A stretch of 17,619 nt of DNA from CAYGZM01 sp964354365. Lineage in GTDB: Bacteria > Planctomycetota > Phycisphaerae > Sedimentisphaerales > Anaerobacaceae. Position 1 is the first letter of the stretch. The number at the start of each line of letters is the position of its first letter. A model generated the notes under the pieces. It searched no databases and had not been told where the DNA came from. It saw only the letters and a list, made by a program, of their open reading frames with translations. Shown one piece after another: positions 6,476 through 14,026 of the stretch. The stretch spans positions 1 to 17,619 of the forward strand of contig CAYGZM010000074.1 in NCBI GenBank assembly GCA_964354365.1, written 5' to 3'. A program made the position numbers and the translations under genes.

Positions 6476-8410
6476 CTATTCGACGGCCAATGCCCGTCGG
6501 TCGGCCATATCGTACAGCTTTCGCTCTTTCTTCTTGTTGATTCCCAGGGCATCCCGTTTGCCTTCGATGTGGGCGTGTATCAGCTCGGCCGCCTTCACCG
6601 GGTCGGATTCGACGGCCCATTTGCCGCCGAGCTCCTTCTCAATCCCCTCGAATAGGTAATTGCTCACGTTCTCGCTGCCCAGAATCGGCATAATCTCCTT
6701 GGCGAAGACAACGAGCGCCCCGCTTGCCACGAAGTACTGGCCGATGGCAAAGGCTTTCTCGCTGACCGACTCGAGGCACGCCCCGGCCACGGGCAGATCG
6801 GATATATCCTCGCCCAGGCCGCCTTCGCGCACAAGCTCACTGCACGATACAAGCAGACGCGTGTTGTCAACACAGCTCCCGCACGCAAGCACCGGCGGTA
6901 TCCCGACCGCCTCGCACACCTCTCGCAGGCCCGGTCCCGCCAGATCGAGGGCCTCTTTGGGATTGTTGAGACCTTGCTTGCCGCAGGCGATAGTCGCGCA
7001 GCCGGTCGTCAATACGAGAATATCCCTTTTGATAAGCTCTTTTGTCAGCGTTGTGTGAGTGAAGTCCTGGGGCATTTTGGGGTTGGTGCACCCGACTACG
7101 CCGACGATGCCGCGGATTCTTCCGTTGATTATGTTGTCGTTTAACGGCCGAAAACTCGCTCGGAACCGCCCGCCTAACATATAGTTGATCGATTCGAAGC
7201 TAAAGCCGCCTACCGCAGACTCCTTTTGCCTGGGAATATACACCTCCCCGCGGTTCTTGTAGTTGTCGATGGCCATTCTGACCAGCTTCTTCGCGGTATT
7301 GAGCGCCGTCTTCTCATCCATCGAGATGTGCTCCACCCCCGGCATCCTGGCCTTGTCGGCTGTGGTTATCAGCTTGGTGTGGTAGCACGCGGCAATGCTT
7401 GTCAGACCCTGCATTACGCACTGAACGTCAACGGCCATCAGCTCTATTGCGCCGGTGGCGATGACCAATTCCTGATTGAGGAAATTGCCGGCTATTGGTA
7501 TGCCGTGCCGCATCAGCAGCTCGTTGGCCGTGCAGCAGGTCCCAGCCACGTTTATTCCCTTCGCGCCGACCTTCTCGGCCTCGGCAAGCAGCTCCTTGTC
7601 CTGGGACGCCGCCGCTATCATCTCGGACAGAATAGGCTCGTGCCCGTGGACGATGATGTTGACTTGGTCTTCCTTGAGGACGCCCATATTGACTTCGCCC
7701 CGGCCCGGATAAGGCGTCCCGAAGAGAACATCCTGCAATTCGGTGGCGAGCATCGACCCGCCCCAGCCGTCGGCCAGGGCCACCCGGCTGGCGTGCAGAA
7801 GGATATTTCTGTAATCCTGGTCAACGCCCATCGTGCTGCGGTGCAGCGACTCGGTAACCTCGCGGTCAACTGCCCGAGGCGTGATCCCCAGCCTGTTCCA
7901 GATTTCCTGACGCGGCTTAGGGGCCCGCTTGGCCATAAGCTGTGTGCCTTCCGGCTTGCCGAACTCGCCCAGAGCGATCTTGCCAATATCCACCGCAATC
8001 TCGTTCACCGAGCGGTCTTTCGTCTTCACCCCCAATTCCTGCGCGAGCTTGTGTAGTTTCGTGGTGTCTTTCAGCCGGTAATCCCCGGCCTGACCTTTCG
8101 CCGTCGCAAGGAATATCTCTGCCACGGTTCGCCCGTGGTCGCTGTGCGCGCTGACGCCCGCCGCAATCGCTCGCAGGAAATTCCGCGCTACGATAGTGTC
8201 CACGTCGGCCCCGCAAACGCCCAGAGGGGCCTTTTTCGTGATCCGGCAGGGACCCATCGTACAAATCCGGCAGCATATCCCCTGTTTGCCGAAACCGCAC
8301 TGCGGCAACTGAGCTTCGAGCCTGTCCCAGGCGTTTTGCTGGCCAGCCTCGGCCATCCGTTCTATCATTTCCTGTGCAGCCTTGTCGCTGCTGCGTTCCT
8401 TTGCATCCAT
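6476..8410 (-). CDS. acsA: Ni-dependent carbon monoxide dehydrogenase catalytic subunit
   Basis: This 644-residue protein interconverts CO2 and CO; beside acsB it should supply CO to the acetyl-CoA synthase. The N-terminus has the D-cluster ligands C38 and C46 (C-X7-C), shared between two subunits, and the B-cluster ligands C47, C50, C55 and C66. Likely C-cluster residues are the HGHEP histidine pair at 255/257, the Cys of TCCTANE (292-293), C331 in DVQC, C441 in GCTNPK, C471 in TTGC and C513 in GSCVDN. The acid-base lysine of SEKAFAIG is K552. The start ATG at 8408-8410 has GAGGA about 6 nt upstream. It follows cooC by 62 bp, as expected for a nickel-loaded enzyme and its maturation ATPase. 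A stand-alone CooS role is possible but less likely beside acsB. Confidence 0.97.
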   Translation of the reverse strand: MDAKERSSDKAAQEMIERMAEAGQQNAWDRLEAQLPQCGFGKQGICCRICTMGPCRITKKAPLGVCGADVDTIVARNFLRAIAAGVSAHSDHGRTVAEIFLATAKGQAGDYRLKDTTKLHKLAQELGVKTKDRSVNEIAVDIGKIALGEFGKPEGTQLMAKRAPKPRQEIWNRLGITPRAVDREVTESLHRSTMGVDQDYRNILLHASRVALADGWGGSMLATELQDVLFGTPYPGRGEVNMGVLKEDQVNIIVHGHEPILSEMIAAASQDKELLAEAEKVGAKGINVAGTCCTANELLMRHGIPIAGNFLNQELVIATGAIELMAVDVQCVMQGLTSIAACYHTKLITTADKARMPGVEHISMDEKTALNTAKKLVRMAIDNYKNRGEVYIPRQKESAVGGFSFESINYMLGGRFRASFRPLNDNIINGRIRGIVGVVGCTNPKMPQDFTHTTLTKELIKRDILVLTTGCATIACGKQGLNNPKEALDLAGPGLREVCEAVGIPPVLACGSCVDNTRLLVSCSELVREGGLGEDISDLPVAGACLESVSEKAFAIGQYFVASGALVVFAKEIMPILGSENVSNYLFEGIEKELGGKWAVESDPVKAAELIHAHIEGKRDALGINKKKERKLYDMADRRALAVE

Positions 8411-8472
8411 AGAATGTCCTCACTCTTTCAACACCTGGTTCTTCAAGAGATGTACATCACCTTCGTCCTTTA

Positions 8473-9267
8473 TCACTTTCCGACCTTTGACGAAAGAAGC
8501 TCGGCCAGATTACTCTTCGCATGTTTCAACTCCTCTACAACCTCCGTGTCCGCTCCAAACACCGCCTCTCGCCGCATATCCGCCTCCTGAAGGGCCTTGC
8601 TGTACGAAAGACTCCCCAACAAGGCAACATCCTCCAGTTGCGACTCTATCAGCCGCCTTTGGGCGGGGTCGGTGATCTTGTTGGCAATTGCTCCTACACA
8701 CCCGATCCCAAGCTCTCTGGCCATTTTCGCCATATTGTTGGCTGTCTCAATACTCCTGCCCCCCGGTTCAACAATTAGGACCAGCGCATCAATACCCTGA
8801 ACGCTTGCCCTGCCCATAGACTCCACGCCCGCCGCCAGATCAACCAAGACCACTTCCTGCCGTTGCAGTATCGTATGCGTCAGCAGCGCCTTCAAAAACG
8901 CCCCTTCCGGGCAAGCGCAGCCCCCGCCGCCCTGTGTTATAGCCCCCAGAACCAGCAGCTTCACCTTGCCCACCTTCAGCGAGTGCTCCTCCGGCAAGTC
9001 GCTGACCTTTGGATTCAGCTTGAAATAAGCCCCTATGGCGTTCTTCCCGGTTCCCGTCCGCTCGGCAATAAGCTCTTTCATCGTGATAAGCGGCACCGGG
9101 CTTTGCTCCCCGGTTATCCCAAAAGCCGAGGCCAGGCTTGTATTCGGGTCTGCGTCGATGGCCAGAACGTCGCAGCCGTCTTGGGCAAACAGCTCCGCCC
9201 AGACCGCGCAGACCGTCGTCTTGCCGACACCTCCCTTGCCGCCGATTGCTATTTTTGAACCTGCCAT
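8473..9267 (-). CDS. cooC: CooC-type nickel-insertion ATPase
   Basis: This 264-residue MinD/ParA-like ATPase has a deviant Walker A motif GGKGGVGKTT (residues 9-18), DADPN at 38-42, and a Cys-X-Cys pair at C117 and C119 (GGGCACPEG), the metal-binding site at the dimer interface in characterised CooC. It is expected to bind nickel and couple ATP hydrolysis to delivery into the C-cluster of AcsA, encoded 62 bp downstream. The start ATG at 9265-9267 lacks a strong Shine-Dalgarno. It is the first gene after a 288-bp non-coding stretch, so an acs operon promoter probably lies just upstream. Confidence 0.93.
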   Translation of the reverse strand: MAGSKIAIGGKGGVGKTTVCAVWAELFAQDGCDVLAIDADPNTSLASAFGITGEQSPVPLITMKELIAERTGTGKNAIGAYFKLNPKVSDLPEEHSLKVGKVKLLVLGAITQGGGGCACPEGAFLKALLTHTILQRQEVVLVDLAAGVESMGRASVQGIDALVLIVEPGGRSIETANNMAKMARELGIGCVGAIANKITDPAQRRLIESQLEDVALLGSLSYSKALQEADMRREAVFGADTEVVEELKHAKSNLAELLSSKVGK

Positions 9268-9555
9268 TGCAAATACAATAACGATCCTGTCAAGGCCGTG
9301 TGTGCCCCATATTCACCGGCACAGACTCAAAAAAGACACGAAAACGCAATAATTTAATCGTTTCCTGCTACACTATCAAGGACTATCACCAATTAGGACA
9401 GTTTTTTTTCAGACTTCTCCTTGCACAGATTCGGTCATTTGCAGGCCGATTGAGTCCCGACTTGCCGGATGGTTGCCGACGAGCAGGGGACATACTCCGA
9501 AATTCCTATCTGAATAGCGGGTCTTGTGTGGGATTTCCACAGATCGCCGAATCAC
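9268..9555. other. 288-bp intergenic region upstream of the acs operon
   Basis: No credible gene is seen on either strand. On the minus strand it holds a candidate promoter at 9351-9379. A run of eight T on the plus strand lies at 9402-9409, without an obvious preceding hairpin. A GGGGACATACTCC sequence near 9486-9498 can form only a weak 4-bp stem. I found no cobalamin riboswitch core. Confidence 0.6.
9351..9379 (-). promoter_or_regulatory. Candidate promoter for the cooC-acsABC operon
   Basis: The minus strand has TTGATA (9374-9379), a 17-nt spacer, then TAAATT (9351-9356): five of six and four of six matches to the sigma-70 consensus at ideal spacing. It would give a leader of about 75 nt before cooC. 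AT-rich flanks make chance similarity possible. Confidence 0.4.
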
Positions 9556-10164
9556 TTAACCGCTTGCCTCGGCGGCTCTTACCAATGTTTTCACCGTCAG
9601 GTTCACCATCGCCCACATGGCGTCCAATGGCAGGTGGGTTGCTGCCGTCTGGTCGAACAATATGGATGCTCTGGCGGCAAACTCCTTGTCACCTCGCCAT
9701 ACCGCCAACGTCAATGGAATACGAGGCAGCGCATACACCCGAATCGAGGCATCCCCGAATTCGCACCGTGTCGCGCCAAGCTGCTCCGAAGCCCGTATCA
9801 GGCCTTCCGGATTATCGCCAAAGGCCTTTTCCAGATTCTCCGTTGGCAGGCTGTGCGGCCCCCTGAAAAAGAATTGCCCGCCCGGCAGCGACTCGGCTTT
9901 GACAAGCTTCTCGGCAAGAGCAATATCCTTTGCGTTTATCAAATAGGCCAGAAGACAGAGCTGTTCGAGGAAAGGGGCTGGCCTTGACGGTGAATCGGCC
10001 TGTAGGCTTGATATGTCCTTCTCAACGAGGTTGACTACGTACTGCGTTCCGAGCATCGCAAGAGCGTAACGGTCAGGGTCGGTTAGGTAACGGCAGCCTC
10101 CTCTCTTAGCCGTTTCCTGCCGGTCGAGCTTCTCAAGCTGCTCCCAAAGACCTTCATGTACCAT
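9556..10164 (-). CDS. DUF3786 domain protein
   Basis: This 202-residue soluble protein of unknown function matches the DUF3786 pattern I know: a segment with GGQFFFRGPHSLPTENLEKAFG (about 95-116), and a C-terminal core with YALPRIPLTLAVWRGD (about 144-159), then ARASILFDQTA and HLPLDAMWAM (about 164-186). The single Cys residues (C24, C70, C134) do not form an obvious cluster motif. Family members occur mostly in anaerobes with corrinoid or Wood-Ljungdahl proteins, but no reaction is assigned. It starts 26 bp after the Mo-cofactor fusion gene and so probably ends that operon, with the acs genes following after 288 bp. The ATG at 10162-10164 is the most upstream candidate; no strong ribosome site is seen. 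Confidence 0.8.
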   Translation of the reverse strand: MVHEGLWEQLEKLDRQETAKRGGCRYLTDPDRYALAMLGTQYVVNLVEKDISSLQADSPSRPAPFLEQLCLLAYLINAKDIALAEKLVKAESLPGGQFFFRGPHSLPTENLEKAFGDNPEGLIRASEQLGATRCEFGDASIRVYALPRIPLTLAVWRGDKEFAARASILFDQTAATHLPLDAMWAMVNLTVKTLVRAAEASG

Positions 10165-10190
10165 ACTGGTGTCTGCCCATACCTTGCATA

Positions 10191-12524
10191 TTAAATCTGT
10201 CTGACGGCAACAATAGTCCCCGCCTTGATTTCAGCCACGCCCGCTGGCATGCAGATCAAGCCGTCCGCCTTGCACAACGCGTTGATATGCGCCGAGCCGT
10301 GGTATTCTACCTTTGCCGCCCCGTCACTGCCCGTAAACACCACCGGCAGCCACGAATCTCTCGCCGTCCTGTTTCTTGTTATGCCCTCTTCCAGTTTCCT
10401 CAGGCAGACCCCAGGCTTCAAATTGTGCCCCATCATTTTGAATAGAAAAGGCCTCACTATCAGCTCAAACATTACAAAGCTTGACACCGGATTACCCGGC
10501 ATCCCGAAGTAAAACACCTCGTCCGACACCCCGAAAACCATCGGCCGGCCCGGCTTGACCGCCACCCTCTCGAAAAGCAGCCGCACGCCGTTCTTCTTGA
10601 GGACCTCCCGGACGAAATCGTAATCGCCCGCCGATACTCCGCCCGACAGAACCACAACGTCATTTTCAGCCGCCGCCTCTTTTGCCATTGCCTCAAGCTG
10701 CTTTTCGTCATCGGCAGCGATCCCGTAACTTCTCGCAATTGCCCCGGCCCCTGCCGCCTGGGCGCTCAACTGGTAGCCGTTGCTGTTTCTGATTTGTCCC
10801 GCCGCCGGTTTCTTGTCGGGTTCCACTATTTCACTGCCTGTTGCTATGATGCCCACCCTCGGACGCGCCGAAACCAGCGGCTCAACACGCCCGACACTTG
10901 CCAACACTGCAATCTGCTGCGCCCTGATCAATTCCCCTGCACGAATAACCACATCTCCCTTTTTCGCATCTTCGCCCTTACGGCGGATATGGTCTTCTGT
11001 GCTGTCGCCTGTGAATCGAATTCTGTTTTCGCCTGTTCGCTCGGCGGATTCGACCATAATAACGCAATCCGCCCCATCGGGCACAACCGCGCCGGTCATA
11101 ATCTTCGCGCACTGATTGCGTCCAATCGCTCTTTTGGGCACCGACCCGGCGGCGATAGTCTCAATGATTGTAAGCTCATTGCCAAGGTCCACGCGGCGGC
11201 ACGCAAAGCCGTCCATAGTGGATTTGTTGAAGGGCGGAATGTCGATATCCGAGGCGACATCCTCTCGCAGCACTCGATTCAAAGCGCCGTTGTCGATAAT
11301 ACTGACGCGCTCCGTCCCAAGCCGACGCGCTGAGCTCATAACAATCTCGAATGCCTCTTCAAAACTAACCACGCGTCCCTTCCTGAATTCTTCGTATTCC
11401 GCCGGAGTATTGAGGTTGCGCAGCCAGTCCGAATCAGTCAATCTGATGTATTTAACCCTGCATAGAGCGAATATGTCACTTATTCTTCGCCCTCCCGACG
11501 CCAGAACCTTGTTTATGGCCTCGAGCGCGCTCTTACGGTACAGCGCAAAGAGCGGCTCATATTCCTCGCTGCCCGTCATCGGGACAACCACGTCTGCTTT
11601 GCTCCTGTCGGCTTCGGCGAGCATCTTTTCGACAAGGGCGATATGCATACGCGGAATATCGCACGCAACCACGAAATTCAGATCGTTGCTCGACGCCCCC
11701 AGCGCCGAGGCAATACCCATCAAAGGTCCCTGCCCCGGAATTCTGTCCGGCACGACCTCAAGCCCCAGGAACGCCAGCTTTTCCGGCTCGTTGGCGCTTA
11801 TCAGTATCTGATCGAAGCGCCCGGCAAGCTGCTCGAAGACTCTCTCGATTATGGGCTGCCCATCCACCGGCAGCAGGCTTTTGTCGACGCCCATTCGGCT
11901 GCTCCGGCCGCCAGCCAGTATTATCGCCGTTGCCTGTGTTGTGGTCCCCGTGCCCTTACACCCCTCGCGCATTCTCCAGTTCCCGCCGACGAGCTCTATT
12001 TCGTCGAGGTCGAGGTCAAAGCCTTTGCCGTTGGATACCACAATTCTGTCGGCATGTTTTTGTACCTGCCGCGCCGAGTCTTTCCAGGTCTTCGCATCCC
12101 GGCCTGTCACCATAAAGAACAGCCCCGGCTCAACCACTGCACGCAGCGAGTTCGATTCACACACGCACACCGCATCGGGACCAATCACATCCAGCAGGGC
12201 GGTTACACCTTCAACCAAATGCTCTCTGAGGACCCGAAGCCAGAAAACCCGCCCGGCCCCGCAAGCCAGAAGTCTCGACGTGTCTTTCCCGGAACCACTT
12301 TCGGTCTCTTCGGTGATGCAGAAGACGCCATCCAACGAAGAGCACACCCCGCAGCCCTCTCCGCCGCGCGGGCATTGCCCGTTCGTATCCTTTATCGTAG
12401 TGACCTTTACCCCGATGATGTCGCCATCTTTGCCGAATTTCCTGAGAATTGCGCAGGCCAGCTCCGTCTTGCCAAGATTGGCGCCGGCAGAGCCGATCAT
12501 CAACATTCCATCCAGTTTAATCAT
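10191..12524 (-). CDS. mobA-moeA: Molybdenum cofactor fusion protein: P-loop (MobB-like) + MobA + MoeA
   Basis: This 777-residue protein joins three parts. Residues 1-190 are a P-loop NTPase with GSAGANLGKTE (11-21) and a Cys-rich loop, C51-X6-C58-X2-C61-X7-C69; it is MobB-like in position but diverged. Residues 197-385 are MobA, the GTP:molybdopterin guanylyltransferase, with LAGGRSSRMGVDK (203-215) and CDIP (288-291). Residues 390-777 are MoeA, the molybdate-inserting enzyme, with PPFNKSTMDGFA (430-441), ATGSEIVEP (561-569), SGGVSAGDYDFV (627-638), VKPGRPMVFG and FGMPGNPVSS (673-682). One chain could thus insert Mo or W and add the nucleotide to make the guanine dinucleotide cofactor. Its ATG overlaps the stop of the upstream NTPase as ATGA, implying coupled translation. 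Formate dehydrogenase of the methyl branch is a plausible client, but none is in the window. Confidence 0.93.
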   Translation of the reverse strand: MIKLDGMLMIGSAGANLGKTELACAILRKFGKDGDIIGVKVTTIKDTNGQCPRGGEGCGVCSSLDGVFCITEETESGSGKDTSRLLACGAGRVFWLRVLREHLVEGVTALLDVIGPDAVCVCESNSLRAVVEPGLFFMVTGRDAKTWKDSARQVQKHADRIVVSNGKGFDLDLDEIELVGGNWRMREGCKGTGTTTQATAIILAGGRSSRMGVDKSLLPVDGQPIIERVFEQLAGRFDQILISANEPEKLAFLGLEVVPDRIPGQGPLMGIASALGASSNDLNFVVACDIPRMHIALVEKMLAEADRSKADVVVPMTGSEEYEPLFALYRKSALEAINKVLASGGRRISDIFALCRVKYIRLTDSDWLRNLNTPAEYEEFRKGRVVSFEEAFEIVMSSARRLGTERVSIIDNGALNRVLREDVASDIDIPPFNKSTMDGFACRRVDLGNELTIIETIAAGSVPKRAIGRNQCAKIMTGAVVPDGADCVIMVESAERTGENRIRFTGDSTEDHIRRKGEDAKKGDVVIRAGELIRAQQIAVLASVGRVEPLVSARPRVGIIATGSEIVEPDKKPAAGQIRNSNGYQLSAQAAGAGAIARSYGIAADDEKQLEAMAKEAAAENDVVVLSGGVSAGDYDFVREVLKKNGVRLLFERVAVKPGRPMVFGVSDEVFYFGMPGNPVSSFVMFELIVRPFLFKMMGHNLKPGVCLRKLEEGITRNRTARDSWLPVVFTGSDGAAKVEYHGSAHINALCKADGLICMPAGVAEIKAGTIVAVRQI

Positions 12525-13078
12525 CTTACTGCTCGCCGTATCCTGCGCCGGCCCCTTAGCACCGACATCACCTTCTCAACGGATTCCGGCTCACCGGCGC
12601 ATAGCATCAGGCCCGCAACATTTGAATACAGATGTTGAAGCTGCCCGGCCAATTCCTCACGGACGACAAGCAGTATCAGGGCTTCGCTTGTCCGAACCAG
12701 CAAATCAACATCTGTGCGCCAGCCTTGAGAGTTCATCTCCAACGGCCCGAACTCATCGACGACGATAAGGTCGGCAGCTTCCGTAGCCGCCGGGCTAAGA
12801 GCGCTTCTGCCGAGTTTCACTCCCTCTGCAATGAAGTCGAATGGAACGGATTCGCTCCCCTCGCTCCTGCGTCTTGCCAGGGGCGCCCGGGTTTCGGTTT
12901 GCAGGTCAATCGCGTCGAATCCAATCAGCCTGCCGTCGTGATACAGGGCCTCTGCCAACAATCCGGCTACGTCAAATCCTTCGTCACGGGCCATTCCTGC
13001 GAGTCTGGCGGCGCTGGTAGTCTTGCCGGAGTGTTTCTTACCGGTCCATAGAATGAGCTTTTTGCGCATGAGAACCAT
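12521..13078 (-). CDS. THEP1-like nucleoside-triphosphatase (P-loop) of the Mo-cofactor cluster
   Basis: This 185-residue protein has a Walker A motif WTGKKHSGKTTSAARL (about 11-26), a GFDAIDL segment typical of the THEP1/NTPase_1 family near 53-59, and a Walker B-like DLIVVDEFGPLEM near 103-115, the family's DE-x-GP-xE hallmark. THEP1 proteins hydrolyse NTPs in vitro; related DUF2478 proteins occur beside molybdate genes. Its stop overlaps the start of the MobA-MoeA fusion by 4 bp, so a role in Mo or W cofactor supply is likely by context only. Two ATG codons are possible, at 13078 and three codons later at 13069; neither has a strong ribosome site. A diverged MobB is the main alternative. 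Confidence 0.75.
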   Translation of the reverse strand: MVLMRKKLILWTGKKHSGKTTSAARLAGMARDEGFDVAGLLAEALYHDGRLIGFDAIDLQTETRAPLARRRSEGSESVPFDFIAEGVKLGRSALSPAATEAADLIVVDEFGPLEMNSQGWRTDVDLLVRTSEALILLVVREELAGQLQHLYSNVAGLMLCAGEPESVEKVMSVLRGRRRIRRAVR

Positions 13079-13115
13079 TGACGATTCGATGACCTTCGTC
13101 AGCGTCTGCGAAAAC

Positions 13116-13751
13116 CTACCGGATCGGCAAGTGATTTAGAAGATACGTTGTTGCACCGAAGGCCCACAATCCGAGCGTGATTACAGATACACTGCCCGCG
13201 GTCCAACGCAGACGCAACGCGAACGGCATTGCGCAGCCTCCCTTGAGTCTCTCGCCGAGTCGGAAACTCAGCGGCACAAGAACCGCACTGGCCAAAGCAG
13301 CCATACTCCCCGCGATTCCAATGTGTCCGAGCACCTTGCCAAATCCGGCGTCCACCCAGTAATGGTAGCGGAAAACGTAGGTAATCATCACGGCAAACAT
13401 CGCATAGCCAAGATATGTCCCCACAACGGCGCACAGCCATCGACTCTTTATTCTGAACACGCCGAAAGACAAATCGTAGCCGACGCCCATAAGGAAAATG
13501 CCAAGCAAATGGCAGGCAAAAAACGGTTCGTTGAAGAATTTGTACAGCATTGCGCACGCCGCAATAAGCGTTGCCGTCCCGGCCCGCGGGAAATACACCC
13601 ACGCGAACGTCAGAACGATAAAGCCGACTACCGACAAAGGCGCCGATGCGTATGGCACATTGGCGCCGTACAGAGCGCCGCCCAGGACCGCTTCCGAGAC
13701 ACCCCAAAGCCCGCTGAAAAACAGTATTGCCAGAACGTACTCTTTTCTCAT
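13116..13751 (-). CDS. Multispanning membrane protein of unknown function
   Basis: This 211-residue protein is mostly hydrophobic, with about six or seven predicted membrane segments (roughly residues 4-24, 37-53, 57-72, 79-98, 105-127, 142-165 and 185-205). Notable polar residues inside or next to membrane segments are E20 (WGVSEAVLGG) and the FFNEPFFACH stretch near 71-80. I do not recognise the family. Size and topology recall small substrate-binding (S) components of ECF transporters, but no ECF signature is clear. The ATG at 13749-13751 has AAGGAG 8 nt upstream, and a GAGAC-N7-GTCTC hairpin lies just before that. It precedes the THEP1-like gene by 37 bp, so it may belong to the Mo-cofactor operon, possibly as a metal or oxyanion uptake part; this is inference. 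Confidence 0.7.
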   Translation of the reverse strand: MRKEYVLAILFFSGLWGVSEAVLGGALYGANVPYASAPLSVVGFIVLTFAWVYFPRAGTATLIAACAMLYKFFNEPFFACHLLGIFLMGVGYDLSFGVFRIKSRWLCAVVGTYLGYAMFAVMITYVFRYHYWVDAGFGKVLGHIGIAGSMAALASAVLVPLSFRLGERLKGGCAMPFALRLRWTAGSVSVITLGLWAFGATTYLLNHLPIR

Positions 13752-13816
13752 TTCTTTTCTCCTTAGATTGAGACTTCCTTTGTCTCGACTAAACTGACGG
13801 CTTCACATTATACCGT

Positions 13817-13871
13817 TCATTTGCCTTCGAGCCAATACCACGCAAACTCCGACAAATCCGATATTTTCACA
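13817..13871. repeat. 55-bp copy on the left side of the scaffold gap
   Basis: These 55 bases are identical to 13972-14026 and end exactly at the first N. On the minus strand they encode the C-terminal 17 residues and stop of the dockerin-like protein. The exact match ending at both gap edges is what is expected when two contigs share a k-mer overlap. Confidence 0.95.
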
Positions 13872-13971
13872 NNNNNNNNNNNNNNNNNNNNNNNNNNNNN
13901 NNNNNNNNNNNNNNNNNNNNNNNNNNNNNNNNNNNNNNNNNNNNNNNNNNNNNNNNNNNNNNNNNNNNNNN
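13872..13971. other. Assembly gap of 100 N
   Basis: Exactly 100 undetermined bases, a conventional scaffold spacer, so the true distance is unknown. The identical 55-bp ends suggest the real gap may be zero, or that a repeat copy is missing. Confidence 0.98.
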
Positions 13972-14026
13972 TCATTTGCCTTCGAGCCAATACCACGCAA
14001 ACTCCGACAAATCCGATATTTTCACA
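13972..14026. repeat. 55-bp copy on the right side of the scaffold gap
   Basis: It begins directly after the last N and matches 13817-13871 in all 55 positions. It holds the end of the dockerin-like reading frame, including the TGA stop at 13972-13974. Confidence 0.95.

Noticed and set aside
9288..9293. Perfect TTGACA on the minus strand upstream of cooC
   Set aside because: It lies only about 20 bp before the cooC start codon, so a -10 at 17-nt spacing would overlap the ATG.
9268..9555. Cobalamin riboswitch upstream of the acs genes
   Set aside because: No B12-box or the conserved core could be found on the minus strand.
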